64,000 nt of DNA, taken from the NCBI RefSeq assembly GCF_017815515.1, contig NZ_CP072611.1, forward strand, positions 2,480,001-2,544,000. The letters run 5' to 3'. The stretch comes from Aureimonas populi. GTDB taxonomy: Bacteria; Pseudomonadota; Alphaproteobacteria; Rhizobiales; Rhizobiaceae. The position numbers and the translations under genes were made by a program. The notes under the pieces are model-generated. The model worked only from the letters and a program-made list of their open reading frames with translations. It was not told the origin of the DNA and did not search any database. This document shows, piece after piece, positions 52,044 through 60,970 of this stretch; positions within the stretch are counted from its first letter, which is position 1, and each line of letters begins with the position of its first letter.

Positions 52044-53077
52044 TCCGGCCTGGCCTGCCGCAGATGCGACAGGGCAAGCAGATGCAGGGTCGAGGGATAG
52101 TAGAGCGTGGGCTCGAAGCTCCGCAAATCGTCCGGCACGGGGGTGCCTGAAACCGCACAGGCGACCAGCGCTGGAATGATGCGGTAGCCGGCGTCCGCGA
52201 GCGTTTCCCGCGTCTCCCCCGATTCCAGATCGACCAAGGCCACGGAGCCGTCCGGATCGCTCATGCCGTCCGCCAGCGCGGTGAGAAGCGCCTCGTCTCC
52301 GGCCCCGGCCCGCACCATGTAGAGCGGGATACGCACCGCGTTATAGCCGAACTCGGCTGCGAAGCCCTGGGCGGGCCGTTCGGTGGTGGCGATGGAAAGC
52401 CATTCGGGCGGCAGCGCGCGCGGGCCCGTCAGAGAGGCGCGCAGCGTTTCCAGCCCGCCGTCCGAGATGGCCTGCCAGTCCGTGTCCGGCGCCAGCCGGG
52501 CCAGTACGGGGAAGGCCTCGTAGATCCAGTAGGACGGATTGATCACCGGCCCGTCCGGCCGCTCGTCGCGCCCGTAGCCCTCGCGGGCCGGCGGCAGGGT
52601 CAGGCGGCCGTCCTGCGTGTAGGCGAGCGTGCCGATCGCCTCTGCCAGCGCCGTGGCGGCCTGTGTGAAGTCCTCGCGTCGCCAAGCCTCGCCCGCCTGC
52701 GCGAGCGCGTAGGCGATCAGCATGTCGCCATCGGTGGCGTTGTTGATGTCGGTGACGTGCGGATCGGCGTCCGGGCTCCATTTCCACGCCGCCAGCCCGT
52801 CATCGCGCAACATCAGCTCGGTACGCGTGAAGGACCAGATGCGCTCGAAGGTTGCCTGGTCGCCCGCGAGGAAAGCGAGAGTGAGCCCGTAGCCCTGGCC
52901 CTCGCTGTGGCTGATGCCGCCATTGCCGTCGTCGATCACGCGGCCCTGCTCGTCCACGAAACGCTCGAGATAGGCGCTCCATTCCGGTGCCAGCACGGTT
53001 TCCTCCTGCGCTACCGCCGGCGATCCGAGGCCGGAGAGGGCGATCGACGCCGCGCAGACAAGATGGACAAACCTCAT
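52031..53077 (-). CDS. bcsZ: Cellulose-operon endoglucanase (GH8)
   Basis: 348 residues from ATG 53,077. Signal peptide ends about ...GLGSPAVAQ. GH8 motifs: GISHSEGQGYGLTLAFL holds the proton-donor Glu and DINNATDGDMLIAYAL the conserved Asp. It trims nascent glucan chains in the periplasm and is needed for normal cellulose assembly. The start overlaps the bcsB stop by four bases (ATGA). Confidence 0.93.
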   Translation of the reverse strand: MRFVHLVCAASIALSGLGSPAVAQEETVLAPEWSAYLERFVDEQGRVIDDGNGGISHSEGQGYGLTLAFLAGDQATFERIWSFTRTELMLRDDGLAAWKWSPDADPHVTDINNATDGDMLIAYALAQAGEAWRREDFTQAATALAEAIGTLAYTQDGRLTLPPAREGYGRDERPDGPVINPSYWIYEAFPVLARLAPDTDWQAISDGGLETLRASLTGPRALPPEWLSIATTERPAQGFAAEFGYNAVRIPLYMVRAGAGDEALLTALADGMSDPDGSVALVDLESGETRETLADAGYRIIPALVACAVSGTPVPDDLRSFEPTLYYPSTLHLLALSHLRQARPECLS

Positions 53078-55425
53078 CGCCGCCTCCCCAGCACACCTGT
53101 CAGCGCGCCTGTCGCCACCCCCAGGATGAGGGACGCGACAGCCAGCAGCAGAGCATAGGCCAAGGCGTTCTCCGAAAGCCAGTTCGCCGCGACGAGCCGA
53201 AGGTTGGAGAACGAGGTCGGTACGGAAGGGACGAGGCGGGTGTCGGTCGCCGGAAGCTGGGCGTAGCTCGCCTGCACGGGATCGTAGAGCGTGAGGCGGC
53301 CCGAGAGCTGATCCCAGTTCTCCTCGCGCGCCAGAAACGCCGCCCCGTCGGCCAGCTCGGCGCCGGTGCGCCCCACAACCAGGGTCCATGTGTGCCCGTC
53401 GCTCGGGTCGCGGCCCTGCGCGACGATCATGGAGGAATCGGCCGGCGGCGAGAAGGGTGGGGGCGCCTGGCGCGTCAGGCGCAGAGCATCTACGGACAGG
53501 TCGAAGCGCTGCGACAGCCATTCCTCGATGGCCACGAAGGGGCGACGCCAGCCGCTACCCACCTGTTGCTGCCAGCGCGCGATGGATGCGTCGGTCTGCC
53601 GCGTCACCGCGCCCGTTCCGCTTTCGCTCCAGCCGAGGCGCAGCCCCTCCGCGACGCCCACCTGCGGCAGGATGCCCACCGGAATGCGCGAGGCCGGGCC
53701 GATGAACAGCGCATCGCGGCCTTGCGCGGAAGCCACGCTCAGCGATGTGTCGAAGGGAAGCGGCCGCCCGGCGACGAGCGCGAGACGCCCGGCCAGCGTA
53801 GCGGCGGCCGACAGGGTGGCGGCCGAAGTTTCGCCGAGCGCCAGCGGGATCGGGCCATCCGCGCGGTTGAACGGAAAGCCGACGCCGGAAAGGGCGGAGA
53901 GGTCCGGTCGTTGGCTGATGCGGGCGAAATCGGGCATGGCGAACCGGGAGGAATCGAACAACGCGAACCGCGTGGGCGCATCGCTGGTCGTCCCAGGCAG
54001 GCAGATGGCGTCGGAATCGGTGTCGAGGATGGCTTCCATCGTGATGGTGTTGGCGCCGGGCCGGAAATGGCGAAGCGTGAGGGAGACCGGATAGCCACGC
54101 AGCACGGCTCCGCTCGCGCCGCCGACGGGCAGCGTCGTTGCGATATCGTCGTTCACATAGACGTCGATCCGGCTGCCGGGCTTCACCTCCTCGGTATAGG
54201 CCGCGTCCAGCAGAAGCGTCGCCTCGCCGTAGGCCGCGGCATAGAAGTCGGCCGGCACGCCAACGGTGAACTCGGTGCGGAAGCGCCGGCCGGAGAATTC
54301 CCGGGTCGCGACCCCGAGGTCGCGGAACGAGAGAGAGGACGCGGCGAAGAAGAGCGGGGTGTCCGGATTGCGCCAGCCCGGTTCGGTCAGACGCGAGCGC
54401 TGCACGTAGAACGGCTGCTCGACCGGCGCGATGACGCGCCCAATGGCGGCATCCACCGCCGCCCAGTTCGGGCCGGAAAGCACGAGCGCGCCACGTCCCT
54501 CACCGAGATCGACAAAGCCGGCCGAGGGCCCCTGCCGCGCATCCGTCGGCAGTTCCGGCACAAGGGCTGCGATCTCCTCGGCGGGCCCGGCGAGGACGGT
54601 GAGACCCCCGGGCGTGGAAGGAGGCAGGCTGCCTTCCGATACCCGGATCTGCTGGTTCGGCATCGCACCCAGAAGGGCCAGCCCCTGCGCCAGCCGCAGC
54701 GTGGAGGCGCTGCCCTCGGCCAGTTCCCCGGCCGGCAGGACGATGTCGTAGCGCGTGCTTCCCGTGGAATCGAAGCCAACGGCCCTGATGTCCTCGAGCT
54801 GGCGCAGGGCGAGGTCGCTGGACGGGGCGAAGCCGATCGACGTGCGCGGGCCTGAAACCTCCGTCCACAGATCGTAGGTGGACTGGATGCTGCAATCGGT
54901 GCGGTGGCGCAGCGAGACGTCGAATTCGACGGTGTTGAAGCCCGCTTGCAGCAGGTCCGGGGGAAGCTCGACCGCGATGTCGGCAACGGCCTCGGGCGAC
55001 TGGACGGGCGTGTCGATCACGACCTGGCCATTGATCGAGACACGCAGCCTGGAGCTTTCGGGCGCGACGAAGATCGAGTTCTGGTAGCCGATGCGCATGG
55101 TCTCGCCGGCCTGCGCCTCTGCCTCGCTAAGGAAGATGGACCAGCTTCGGCGCGCCGTCTCTCCGCCCAGCGTCAGGCGCTCCATGGGCAGGAGGTAGCG
55201 AACCGGGGTCGCGGTCGTTTCCGGCGCCGGGGCGGCCGGCGGCGCGGGCCGGCTCGGGCGGGCCGGCGCTGTGGCCGGGGGCGGCTCGGTGGCAGGCACG
55301 GGGCGCGCGGCGGGGGCGCGGGGCTGGGGCGGGCCCTCGTCGGACATGTCGAACGGCGCAGGCTGGGCGGCGGCCGCCGCCGTCAGCGCCAGCAGCAGGG
55401 CGAGGCTGGAGGCGGCCCGCGTCAT
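53074..55425 (-). CDS. bcsB: Cellulose synthase periplasmic subunit BcsB
   Basis: 783 residues from ATG 55,425, overlapping the bcsA stop (ATGA). Signal peptide (SSLALLLALTAAAAAQ), a Pro/Ala-rich linker, repeated carbohydrate-binding and flavodoxin-like domains (RLRVSINGQVVIDTPV, GFNTVEFDVSLRHRTDC), and a C-terminal anchor helix (ALAYALLLAVASLILGVAT) that packs against BcsA. It guides the polymer across the periplasm. Confidence 0.93.
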   Translation of the reverse strand: MTRAASSLALLLALTAAAAAQPAPFDMSDEGPPQPRAPAARPVPATEPPPATAPARPSRPAPPAAPAPETTATPVRYLLPMERLTLGGETARRSWSIFLSEAEAQAGETMRIGYQNSIFVAPESSRLRVSINGQVVIDTPVQSPEAVADIAVELPPDLLQAGFNTVEFDVSLRHRTDCSIQSTYDLWTEVSGPRTSIGFAPSSDLALRQLEDIRAVGFDSTGSTRYDIVLPAGELAEGSASTLRLAQGLALLGAMPNQQIRVSEGSLPPSTPGGLTVLAGPAEEIAALVPELPTDARQGPSAGFVDLGEGRGALVLSGPNWAAVDAAIGRVIAPVEQPFYVQRSRLTEPGWRNPDTPLFFAASSLSFRDLGVATREFSGRRFRTEFTVGVPADFYAAAYGEATLLLDAAYTEEVKPGSRIDVYVNDDIATTLPVGGASGAVLRGYPVSLTLRHFRPGANTITMEAILDTDSDAICLPGTTSDAPTRFALFDSSRFAMPDFARISQRPDLSALSGVGFPFNRADGPIPLALGETSAATLSAAATLAGRLALVAGRPLPFDTSLSVASAQGRDALFIGPASRIPVGILPQVGVAEGLRLGWSESGTGAVTRQTDASIARWQQQVGSGWRRPFVAIEEWLSQRFDLSVDALRLTRQAPPPFSPPADSSMIVAQGRDPSDGHTWTLVVGRTGAELADGAAFLAREENWDQLSGRLTLYDPVQASYAQLPATDTRLVPSVPTSFSNLRLVAANWLSENALAYALLLAVASLILGVATGALTGVLGRRR

Positions 55426-57617
55426 GGCTGCCCCGCCAGCCTGCCTTGCCGGGCAGCGGTGCGCTTGGCAGTCGAGCCGCGCACTAGGTAGACGAAGCCG
55501 CGATAGGTCTGGAAGACGCAAAGCCAATAGAACCAGAGCGTTCCGCGCAGGACGCCCGGATTGCGGCGGCGCGAGAGCTGGAAGTCGCGCCACTGGCCGG
55601 AATTGCCGAAAACGAGATCGGCGACCAGAAAATGCTCGCTCGTCTCCGATGTGGCGTAGCTGACGCCGAGCGTCGCGCCATCGGCCTCCTGCCGGAAGCT
55701 GCGCAAGATGACGGGTAGTCCCGAAAATTCGCTGGAGCCCGCGGGCCGAAAGCGCAGGGTAGCGGGCGCCTGATCAGCCGCCTCCGCGGGCAGGGTGCCG
55801 AACACGCGCACGCGCGCGCCGCCCACCGATACATCCTCGATGGTGGCCGGCAGCACCGTCTCGCCGAACACGACTTCGCCCCGCCGCGCCACCTTGACGC
55901 GCCGCGATTGCGCGCGCGTGCCGCGCTCCGAAACGACGCCCAGCGCGCAGCCGGCGAGCAGTAGGTTGAGGACGTTCCAGGCGCCGACGACCAGCGTCAG
56001 GTCCGCCCGGTACGGTTCGGCATAAACCCGCCACGCGGTGGCCGCCACGCCCAGCAGCAGCACGAAGAAGATTGCGAAGAAGGGGAGGCTCAGCTCGGAA
56101 AGGCGCGAATAGAGGATCGACTCGTCCTTGGCCGTCACCTTGAAGGTCGGCTTGCTGGGATTGAGGGCGACCGACACCACCGCCGGGAGGAGATGCACGG
56201 TCTGGACGTATTCGTAGAGTTCCGAAATCCAGGGCCAGCGGAATCGGCCGTACATGTAGTTCTGCATCATCAGGTTCACCATCATGTAGGTGAGCGTGTA
56301 GGCGAGGAACTCGCCGCCCGATGCGGTGAAGATCTCCAGGTCGAAGAAGAGGTAGAAGAGCGGCGCGACCAGGAAGATCGCTCGCGGGAAGGGAAACAGC
56401 CAGAACAGTGTGGAGGACATGTAGCAAAGCCGCTGCGGCAGCGAGAGCCCGCCCTTGAGCAGCGGAAACCGGTAGCGCAGGATCTGCATCATGCCCTGCG
56501 CCCAGCGCGAGCGCTGCCCGATAAAGGATGCGAAGGTCGCCGGCTGGAGGCCTGCGATCAGCGGCTTGTCCACATAGATGGAGTTCCAGCCGCGCGAATG
56601 CAGCTCCAGCGCCGTCTCGCAATCCTCGGTGATGGAAAGGCCCGAAAAACCCTTCGATTCGGTCAGCGCCGCGCGGCTGAGAACGGCGGCCGAGCCGCAG
56701 AAGAACGCCGCGTTCCATTTATCGAGGCCGCGCTGGATGACACCGTAGAACATCTCGTTCTCGGAGGGCATCCGGTCGAAGGTCCGCAGGTTCCGTTCCA
56801 CGGGGTCGGGGTTGAGGAAGAAGTGCGGTGTCTGGACGAGGAAGAGGCGCGGATCTTCGTCGAAATAGCCGACCGTTTCGAGAAGAAAGTCGCGCGCGGG
56901 CGCATGGTCGGCATCGAACACCGCCACAAGGTCGCCGGTGGAGTGCTTCAGGCCGTTGTTCAGATTGCCGGCCTTGGCGTGCTCGTTACGCTCGCGCGTG
57001 AGGTAGGTCGCGCCCAGCTCATCGCACAGCGCGTTCAACTCGCGATGGCGCCGCTCGGCCGCCTGCGCTTCGCCGGCATGTTCCGAATTTCGCTTCTGGA
57101 GCGAGCCGCCATCGTCGAGGAGCCACACCTTGAGCCGGTCGGACGGGTAGTCCATCTGAAGCGCGGCGGCCAGGGTGTTGGCGAGCAGGCCCGGCTCCTC
57201 GTTGTAAGTGGGCACGAACACATCGACGCTTGGAAAACGGTCGGAGGCTTCCTGCGCGCGAGACGGGCGCGGCGCCAGGGGCGCGGCGACGACGAAGAGG
57301 CTGAGGCCCAGCATGAAGACCGAATACATCTCGGCCAGATAAAGCAGGAAGCCCGGAATGAAGTTCTGGATCTGGTTGATCGGCGGCAGCGTGCCTGTCG
57401 TGCGCCAGTAGACGTATCGCAGCACCACGGCGGTGCCGAGCGCCAGCGCCACGAGGCGCCAGCGGCCGCCGAGGTCGAGGAACTTCAGGATCACCATCAC
57501 CGAAAGCACCAGAAGCACCGCGATGAGCTGGGACTGGACGCTGATCGGAAGCGTGATGACGAAGAGGGCGAAAGCGGATGCCACCGCCCAGACGAGGACC
57601 GTGGCAAATTTCAGCAC
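55422..57617 (-). CDS. bcsA: Cellulose synthase catalytic subunit BcsA (UDP-forming)
   Basis: 731 residues from GTG 57,617, overlapping bcsN by seven bases. Membrane helices flank a GT2 domain with VPTYNEEPGLL, LLDDGGS, VAVFDADHAP (DxD), the acceptor-site TED in SITEDCETAL, and QRSRWAQGM (Q-x-x-R-W). The C-terminal PilZ domain carries SRRVKVARR and IEDVSVGGARV, the c-di-GMP site, so synthesis should be switched by that messenger. Uses UDP-glucose at the inner membrane. Confidence 0.96.
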   Translation of the reverse strand: MLKFATVLVWAVASAFALFVITLPISVQSQLIAVLLVLSVMVILKFLDLGGRWRLVALALGTAVVLRYVYWRTTGTLPPINQIQNFIPGFLLYLAEMYSVFMLGLSLFVVAAPLAPRPSRAQEASDRFPSVDVFVPTYNEEPGLLANTLAAALQMDYPSDRLKVWLLDDGGSLQKRNSEHAGEAQAAERRHRELNALCDELGATYLTRERNEHAKAGNLNNGLKHSTGDLVAVFDADHAPARDFLLETVGYFDEDPRLFLVQTPHFFLNPDPVERNLRTFDRMPSENEMFYGVIQRGLDKWNAAFFCGSAAVLSRAALTESKGFSGLSITEDCETALELHSRGWNSIYVDKPLIAGLQPATFASFIGQRSRWAQGMMQILRYRFPLLKGGLSLPQRLCYMSSTLFWLFPFPRAIFLVAPLFYLFFDLEIFTASGGEFLAYTLTYMMVNLMMQNYMYGRFRWPWISELYEYVQTVHLLPAVVSVALNPSKPTFKVTAKDESILYSRLSELSLPFFAIFFVLLLGVAATAWRVYAEPYRADLTLVVGAWNVLNLLLAGCALGVVSERGTRAQSRRVKVARRGEVVFGETVLPATIEDVSVGGARVRVFGTLPAEAADQAPATLRFRPAGSSEFSGLPVILRSFRQEADGATLGVSYATSETSEHFLVADLVFGNSGQWRDFQLSRRRNPGVLRGTLWFYWLCVFQTYRGFVYLVRGSTAKRTAARQGRLAGQP

Positions 57618-58609
57618 GCACCCGCCTCCCGCTGCGCCGGCGTGCAGTTCGCCGAGGGCGGAGGCGGCACCACGACATCCGCGGCGGGCGGCACGGTCGC
57701 CTCACGCGCCGGCACCGTTGAGGCAGCCGCGCTGCCGGGCGGCGGCGGAACGATGGGGCCGACCGGGGCGGGCAAGGGCGGCGGGGCCGGAGCTACCGCC
57801 GGCGCCGCAGGGCGTGCGGCGGCGGGGCGCGGCGGCGGCGGCGCCGGCTGGTCGGGCGCATCGGCGAGAATGCCCTCGAAGCCGCCTGCGCCCTCCGGCA
57901 ACATGGGCTCGCCCAAGGCGCCCAGCCTTGCGTCGGCTTCCTTCGGTGCACCATACGGATTCCACTGCAAGTTGCTGAAGAACGCCCGGATCGTGAAGCC
58001 ATACATGGAGAAGAGCAGCCGCTCCTCGCTGGCCTCCTGGTCGCACAGGCGGAACCGGATCTGGATCGTGCCGCGGTCGCGCAAAAGCAGCGTCGAGGTG
58101 TCCACCCCGGCAATCCGCTGCCAGGCGTAGATGCATGTATCGCCCGAAGCGGCGCGGCCGACGGCATAGCCGAACGGCCCGTAGCGATTCTGCACGTAGA
58201 TCTGCGAGCGGCTCATGGGCACGGTGGGAACCGCCTGGCGAATCTCCCGCGTCATGTTGGTGGCGGCGATAGAACGGTTGTCCAGCGGCGTGCGTCCGGT
58301 CCCCGAGTTGCCGACGGGGCCGAAGAACTGCACCTGAAGGTAGTTCTCTCCGGGCACTGCCGAGCGGTTGGCAAGGAGAATGCGCTGCTCGGTCGCGTTC
58401 GGATATCGCTGTTGGACGACGTCGAGGATCTGCGGCCCGCCGACCGGTGGGGCGACGAAGGCATCCTCGAGCGCCACCGAGCGTTGCCGTGACGAAAGCT
58501 CCGGCTGCCCGCCCTGAACGCACGCGGACAGCATGAGGGCCGCCAGGACCGGGACGAGCCCCGGAACCAAGCGCCTCTTGCGGCTGGTGACGTATCGCCC
58601 GATCGCCAT
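57611..58609 (-). CDS. bcsN: Cellulose biosynthesis lipoprotein BcsN
   Basis: 332 residues from ATG 58,609, with AAGGGAG upstream. Lipobox in ALMLSACVQG, so a membrane-anchored lipoprotein. The central domain (RILLANRSAVPGENYLQVQFF ... GPFGYAVGRAASGDTCIYAWQR) is the BcsN family of Hyphomicrobiales cellulose operons, required for cellulose-dependent aggregation in relatives. The C-terminal 80 residues are a Pro/Ala-rich, probably disordered tail. First gene of the operon. Confidence 0.9.
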   Translation of the reverse strand: MAIGRYVTSRKRRLVPGLVPVLAALMLSACVQGGQPELSSRQRSVALEDAFVAPPVGGPQILDVVQQRYPNATEQRILLANRSAVPGENYLQVQFFGPVGNSGTGRTPLDNRSIAATNMTREIRQAVPTVPMSRSQIYVQNRYGPFGYAVGRAASGDTCIYAWQRIAGVDTSTLLLRDRGTIQIRFRLCDQEASEERLLFSMYGFTIRAFFSNLQWNPYGAPKEADARLGALGEPMLPEGAGGFEGILADAPDQPAPPPPRPAAARPAAPAVAPAPPPLPAPVGPIVPPPPGSAAASTVPAREATVPPAADVVVPPPPSANCTPAQREAGAC

Positions 58610-58979
58610 GGCGCTCCCTTCAGGCAGATATCGGCGGACCGGCATTCGAAACTGCCTGAACAACAACAAGTTGCAACATGCGCCCTTCCATAGCCGATCA
58701 TGAAGCCGCGACCTTGTGGCAAAATGAACAAAGCCTTTAGATTCGCGGGGCGTTGTTTCGGTATTGACATTCCGGGGACCGGCATCGCGTCTTCACTCCC
58801 GTCGACACGGCCATCGTTCCGGGCGCTTTGGAGACAGGACAGCGGGGGGCGGTTCGTCCGAAAGACGGGGCGGCCGGGCGCGCGCGGGCGATGCCTGCGG
58901 CGCGACAGGGGCGGGACAGTGTGTTGCTTGCGCGGGATGTCGCGGCGCGCCTTGCGCGGGCGCCTGCCCGAAGCCGGGG
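58610..58979 (-). promoter_or_regulatory. Upstream region of the cellulose operon
   Basis: 370 bases with no supported gene. It should contain the bcsN promoter. TTGCAACATG at 58,671-58,680 matches half of the palindrome in the acdR-acdS spacer. I see no clear sigma-70 hexamers; a TTGACA-like string at 58,765 is on the plus strand without a matching -10. Confidence 0.4.
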
Positions 58980-59168
58980 TCAGTGGTGGATGGCCGGTGA
59001 TCCGCTGCCTTCGACGGCGCGTTCCTCCAGCCGCTCGGCGGCGGCGCGAAGATGCTTGATCGTGGCCTCGTCCGCATGAACCATGCGCGCCAGCACCAGC
59101 GCGTCGTAGACATGGCCAAGAAGGTCCCCCACACGCTCCTCACGCGTCACGACTTTGTGTTCCGACAT
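58980..59168 (-). CDS. Small hypothetical protein (62 aa)
   Basis: 62 residues (MSEHKVVTREERVGDLLGHV ... LRAAAERLEERAVEG). Helical, charged and with no membrane segment. It lies between acdR and bcsN, same strand. Protein-like composition and a clear start support it, but no family is recognised. Confidence 0.5.
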   Translation of the reverse strand: MSEHKVVTREERVGDLLGHVYDALVLARMVHADEATIKHLRAAAERLEERAVEGSGSPAIHH

Positions 59169-59277
59169 AACAGCCTCGGCTTCGTGGAAATCCCGGGATT
59201 CGACGAAGAGAACGCAATCGACGCGGAAACGATCCTCGAGCCAGCCCGCTCTGGCGCGCGGGGTGGTGTAGCAGAGC

Positions 59278-59742
59278 TCAGAAATCCAGAGGGGCGTTGT
59301 CCACCACCTCCTTCATCACGAAGAAGGTTCGCGTCTGGCGCACGCCGGGCAGGGCGATCAACTCGTCGCCGTGAAAGCGGTTGAAATCCGCCATGTCGCC
59401 CACCCTGATCTTCAGGAAATAGTCGAAGTCGCCCGCCACGAGATGGCAGTCGAGGACGAATTTGAGCTTGGCGACCGCTTTCTCGAAGATCGCGAAACTC
59501 TCGGGTGTCGATCGGTCGAGCACGACGCCCACCATCACCAGGGCACCCCGGCCCAGTTTCTGCGGCGAGACGATCGCCCTCACATGGTCGATGTAACCCT
59601 CCGCGAACAGGCGCTGCGTGCGGCGATGGCATGTTGCTGGACTGACGGAGACGGCCTGCGCCAACTCGGCGTTGGTCAGCCGCCCGTCGGCCTGAAGCAG
59701 GCGTAGGATCTTCGTGTCGATACGGTCCAGCGCACTAGGCAT
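59278..59742 (-). CDS. acdR: Lrp/AsnC-family regulator, probable AcdR
   Basis: 154 residues. N-terminal HTH (LDRIDTKILRLLQADGRLTN then AELAQAVSVSPATCHRRTQ) and C-terminal RAM ligand-binding domain (HLVAGDFDYFLKIRVGDMAD). Divergent from an ACC deaminase gene, the classical acdR-acdS arrangement in which this Lrp-type protein activates acdS in response to ACC. The spacer has a perfect palindrome for it. Confidence 0.88.
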   Translation of the reverse strand: MPSALDRIDTKILRLLQADGRLTNAELAQAVSVSPATCHRRTQRLFAEGYIDHVRAIVSPQKLGRGALVMVGVVLDRSTPESFAIFEKAVAKLKFVLDCHLVAGDFDYFLKIRVGDMADFNRFHGDELIALPGVRQTRTFFVMKEVVDNAPLDF

Positions 59743-59778
59743 GAAAGAATCTTCCGATTTTCAGGTATATATCACAAT

Positions 59779-59792
59779 CATGTTGCAACATG
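59779..59792. promoter_or_regulatory. Palindromic operator in the acdR-acdS spacer
   Basis: CATGTTGCAACATG, a perfect 14-bp palindrome, 37 bases upstream of the acdR start and 114 upstream of acdS. A fitting Lrp-type site for divergent control. Confidence 0.6.
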
Positions 59793-59905
59793 CTGTTGGG
59801 AAGAGCGTGTAAGGAGCACATAAATCACGAAAAATCGAGAGCACCTTTCATTATGCGAATGGTAGCTTCCTGGTCTCACCGAGGTAAGGCTGGAAGGGGC
59901 CCATC

Positions 59906-60919
59906 ATGCTGCAGAAATTCGAGCGCTATCCGCTGACATTCGGTCCGACCCCCATCGAGCCGCTACCCCGTCTCTCGCAGGCCCTGGGGGGCAAGGTGGA
60001 AATCTTCGCCAAGCGCGAGGATTGCAATTCGGGCCTGGCGATGGGCGGCAACAAGCTGCGCAAGCTGGAATATATCGTGCCGGACGCCATCGCTTCGGGG
60101 GCGGATACGCTGGTGTCGATCGGCGGCGTGCAGTCCAACCACACGCGCATGGTGGCGGCCACGGCGGCCAAGATCGGCATGAAGTGCCGGTTGGTGCAGG
60201 AGAAGTGGGTGCCGCACTACGACGCCGTGTACGACCGCGTCGGCAATATCCTGATGACGCGCCTGATGGGCGCCGATTCGCGGCTCGTGGAGGACGGCTT
60301 CGACATCGGCATCCGCAAGAGCTGGGAGGATGCGATGCAGGAGGTGCGCGATTCGGGCGGCGTGCCCTACGGCATCCCGGCCGGCGCCTCGGTGCACAAA
60401 TATGGCGGCCTCGGCTATGTCGGCTTCGCCGAGGAGGTGCGCGCGCAGGAGAAGGAACTCGGCTTCAAGTTCGACTATATCGTCGTCTGCGTGGTGACGG
60501 GCTCCACGCAGGCCGGCATGATCGTCGGCTTCGCTGCGGACGACCGGGCGGACAGGGTGATCGGCATCGACGCCTCCGGCACGCCCGAGCAGACCCGCAC
60601 CCAGGTGCGCGAGATCGTGGACCGCACGGCCGACCTCGTGGAGCTTGGCCGCCCCGTGCGCGACGACGAGATCGTCATCAATCCGGATTACGCCTACCCG
60701 GCCTATGGCGTGCCCTCGGAGGAGACCAACGATGCGATCCGCCTTGCGGCGCGCACCGAGGCAATGATCACCGACCCGGTCTATGAGGGCAAGTCGATGC
60801 AGGGGATGATCGACCTCGTCGGGAAGGGCTTCTTCTTCGAAGGCGCGCGCGTTCTCTACGCCCATCTGGGCGGGGTGCCCGCGATCAACGGCTACAGCTA
60901 CTACTACAAGGAGGGGTGA
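59906..60919 (+). CDS. acdS: 1-aminocyclopropane-1-carboxylate (ACC) deaminase
   Basis: 337 residues, GGAAGGGG before the ATG. PLP lysine in [20 protein letters not shown] with the nucleophilic Ser, and near the C-terminus Tyr293-Glu294 (YEGKSMQ) and Leu321 (YAHLGG), the residues that separate true ACC deaminases (Y294, E295, L322 in usual numbering) from D-cysteine desulfhydrase. It converts the ethylene precursor ACC to 2-oxobutyrate and ammonia, a trait of plant-associated bacteria. Confidence 0.94.
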   Translation: MLQKFERYPLTFGPTPIEPLPRLSQALGGKVEIFAKREDCNSGLAMGGNKLRKLEYIVPDAIASGADTLVSIGGVQSNHTRMVAATAAKIGMKCRLVQEKWVPHYDAVYDRVGNILMTRLMGADSRLVEDGFDIGIRKSWEDAMQEVRDSGGVPYGIPAGASVHKYGGLGYVGFAEEVRAQEKELGFKFDYIVVCVVTGSTQAGMIVGFAADDRADRVIGIDASGTPEQTRTQVREIVDRTADLVELGRPVRDDEIVINPDYAYPAYGVPSEETNDAIRLAARTEAMITDPVYEGKSMQGMIDLVGKGFFFEGARVLYAHLGGVPAINGYSYYYKEG

Positions 60920-60970
60920 CGCGTCCGCCGGGCGCTCATCAGCCTTTAAGCCTGCCGGGGAAGCCGTGAC

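Noticed and set aside
58700..59059. 119-residue plus-strand frame in the bcsN-acdR interval
   Set aside because: Arg/Gly-rich shadow frame with no start signal; overlaps the 62-residue minus-strand gene.
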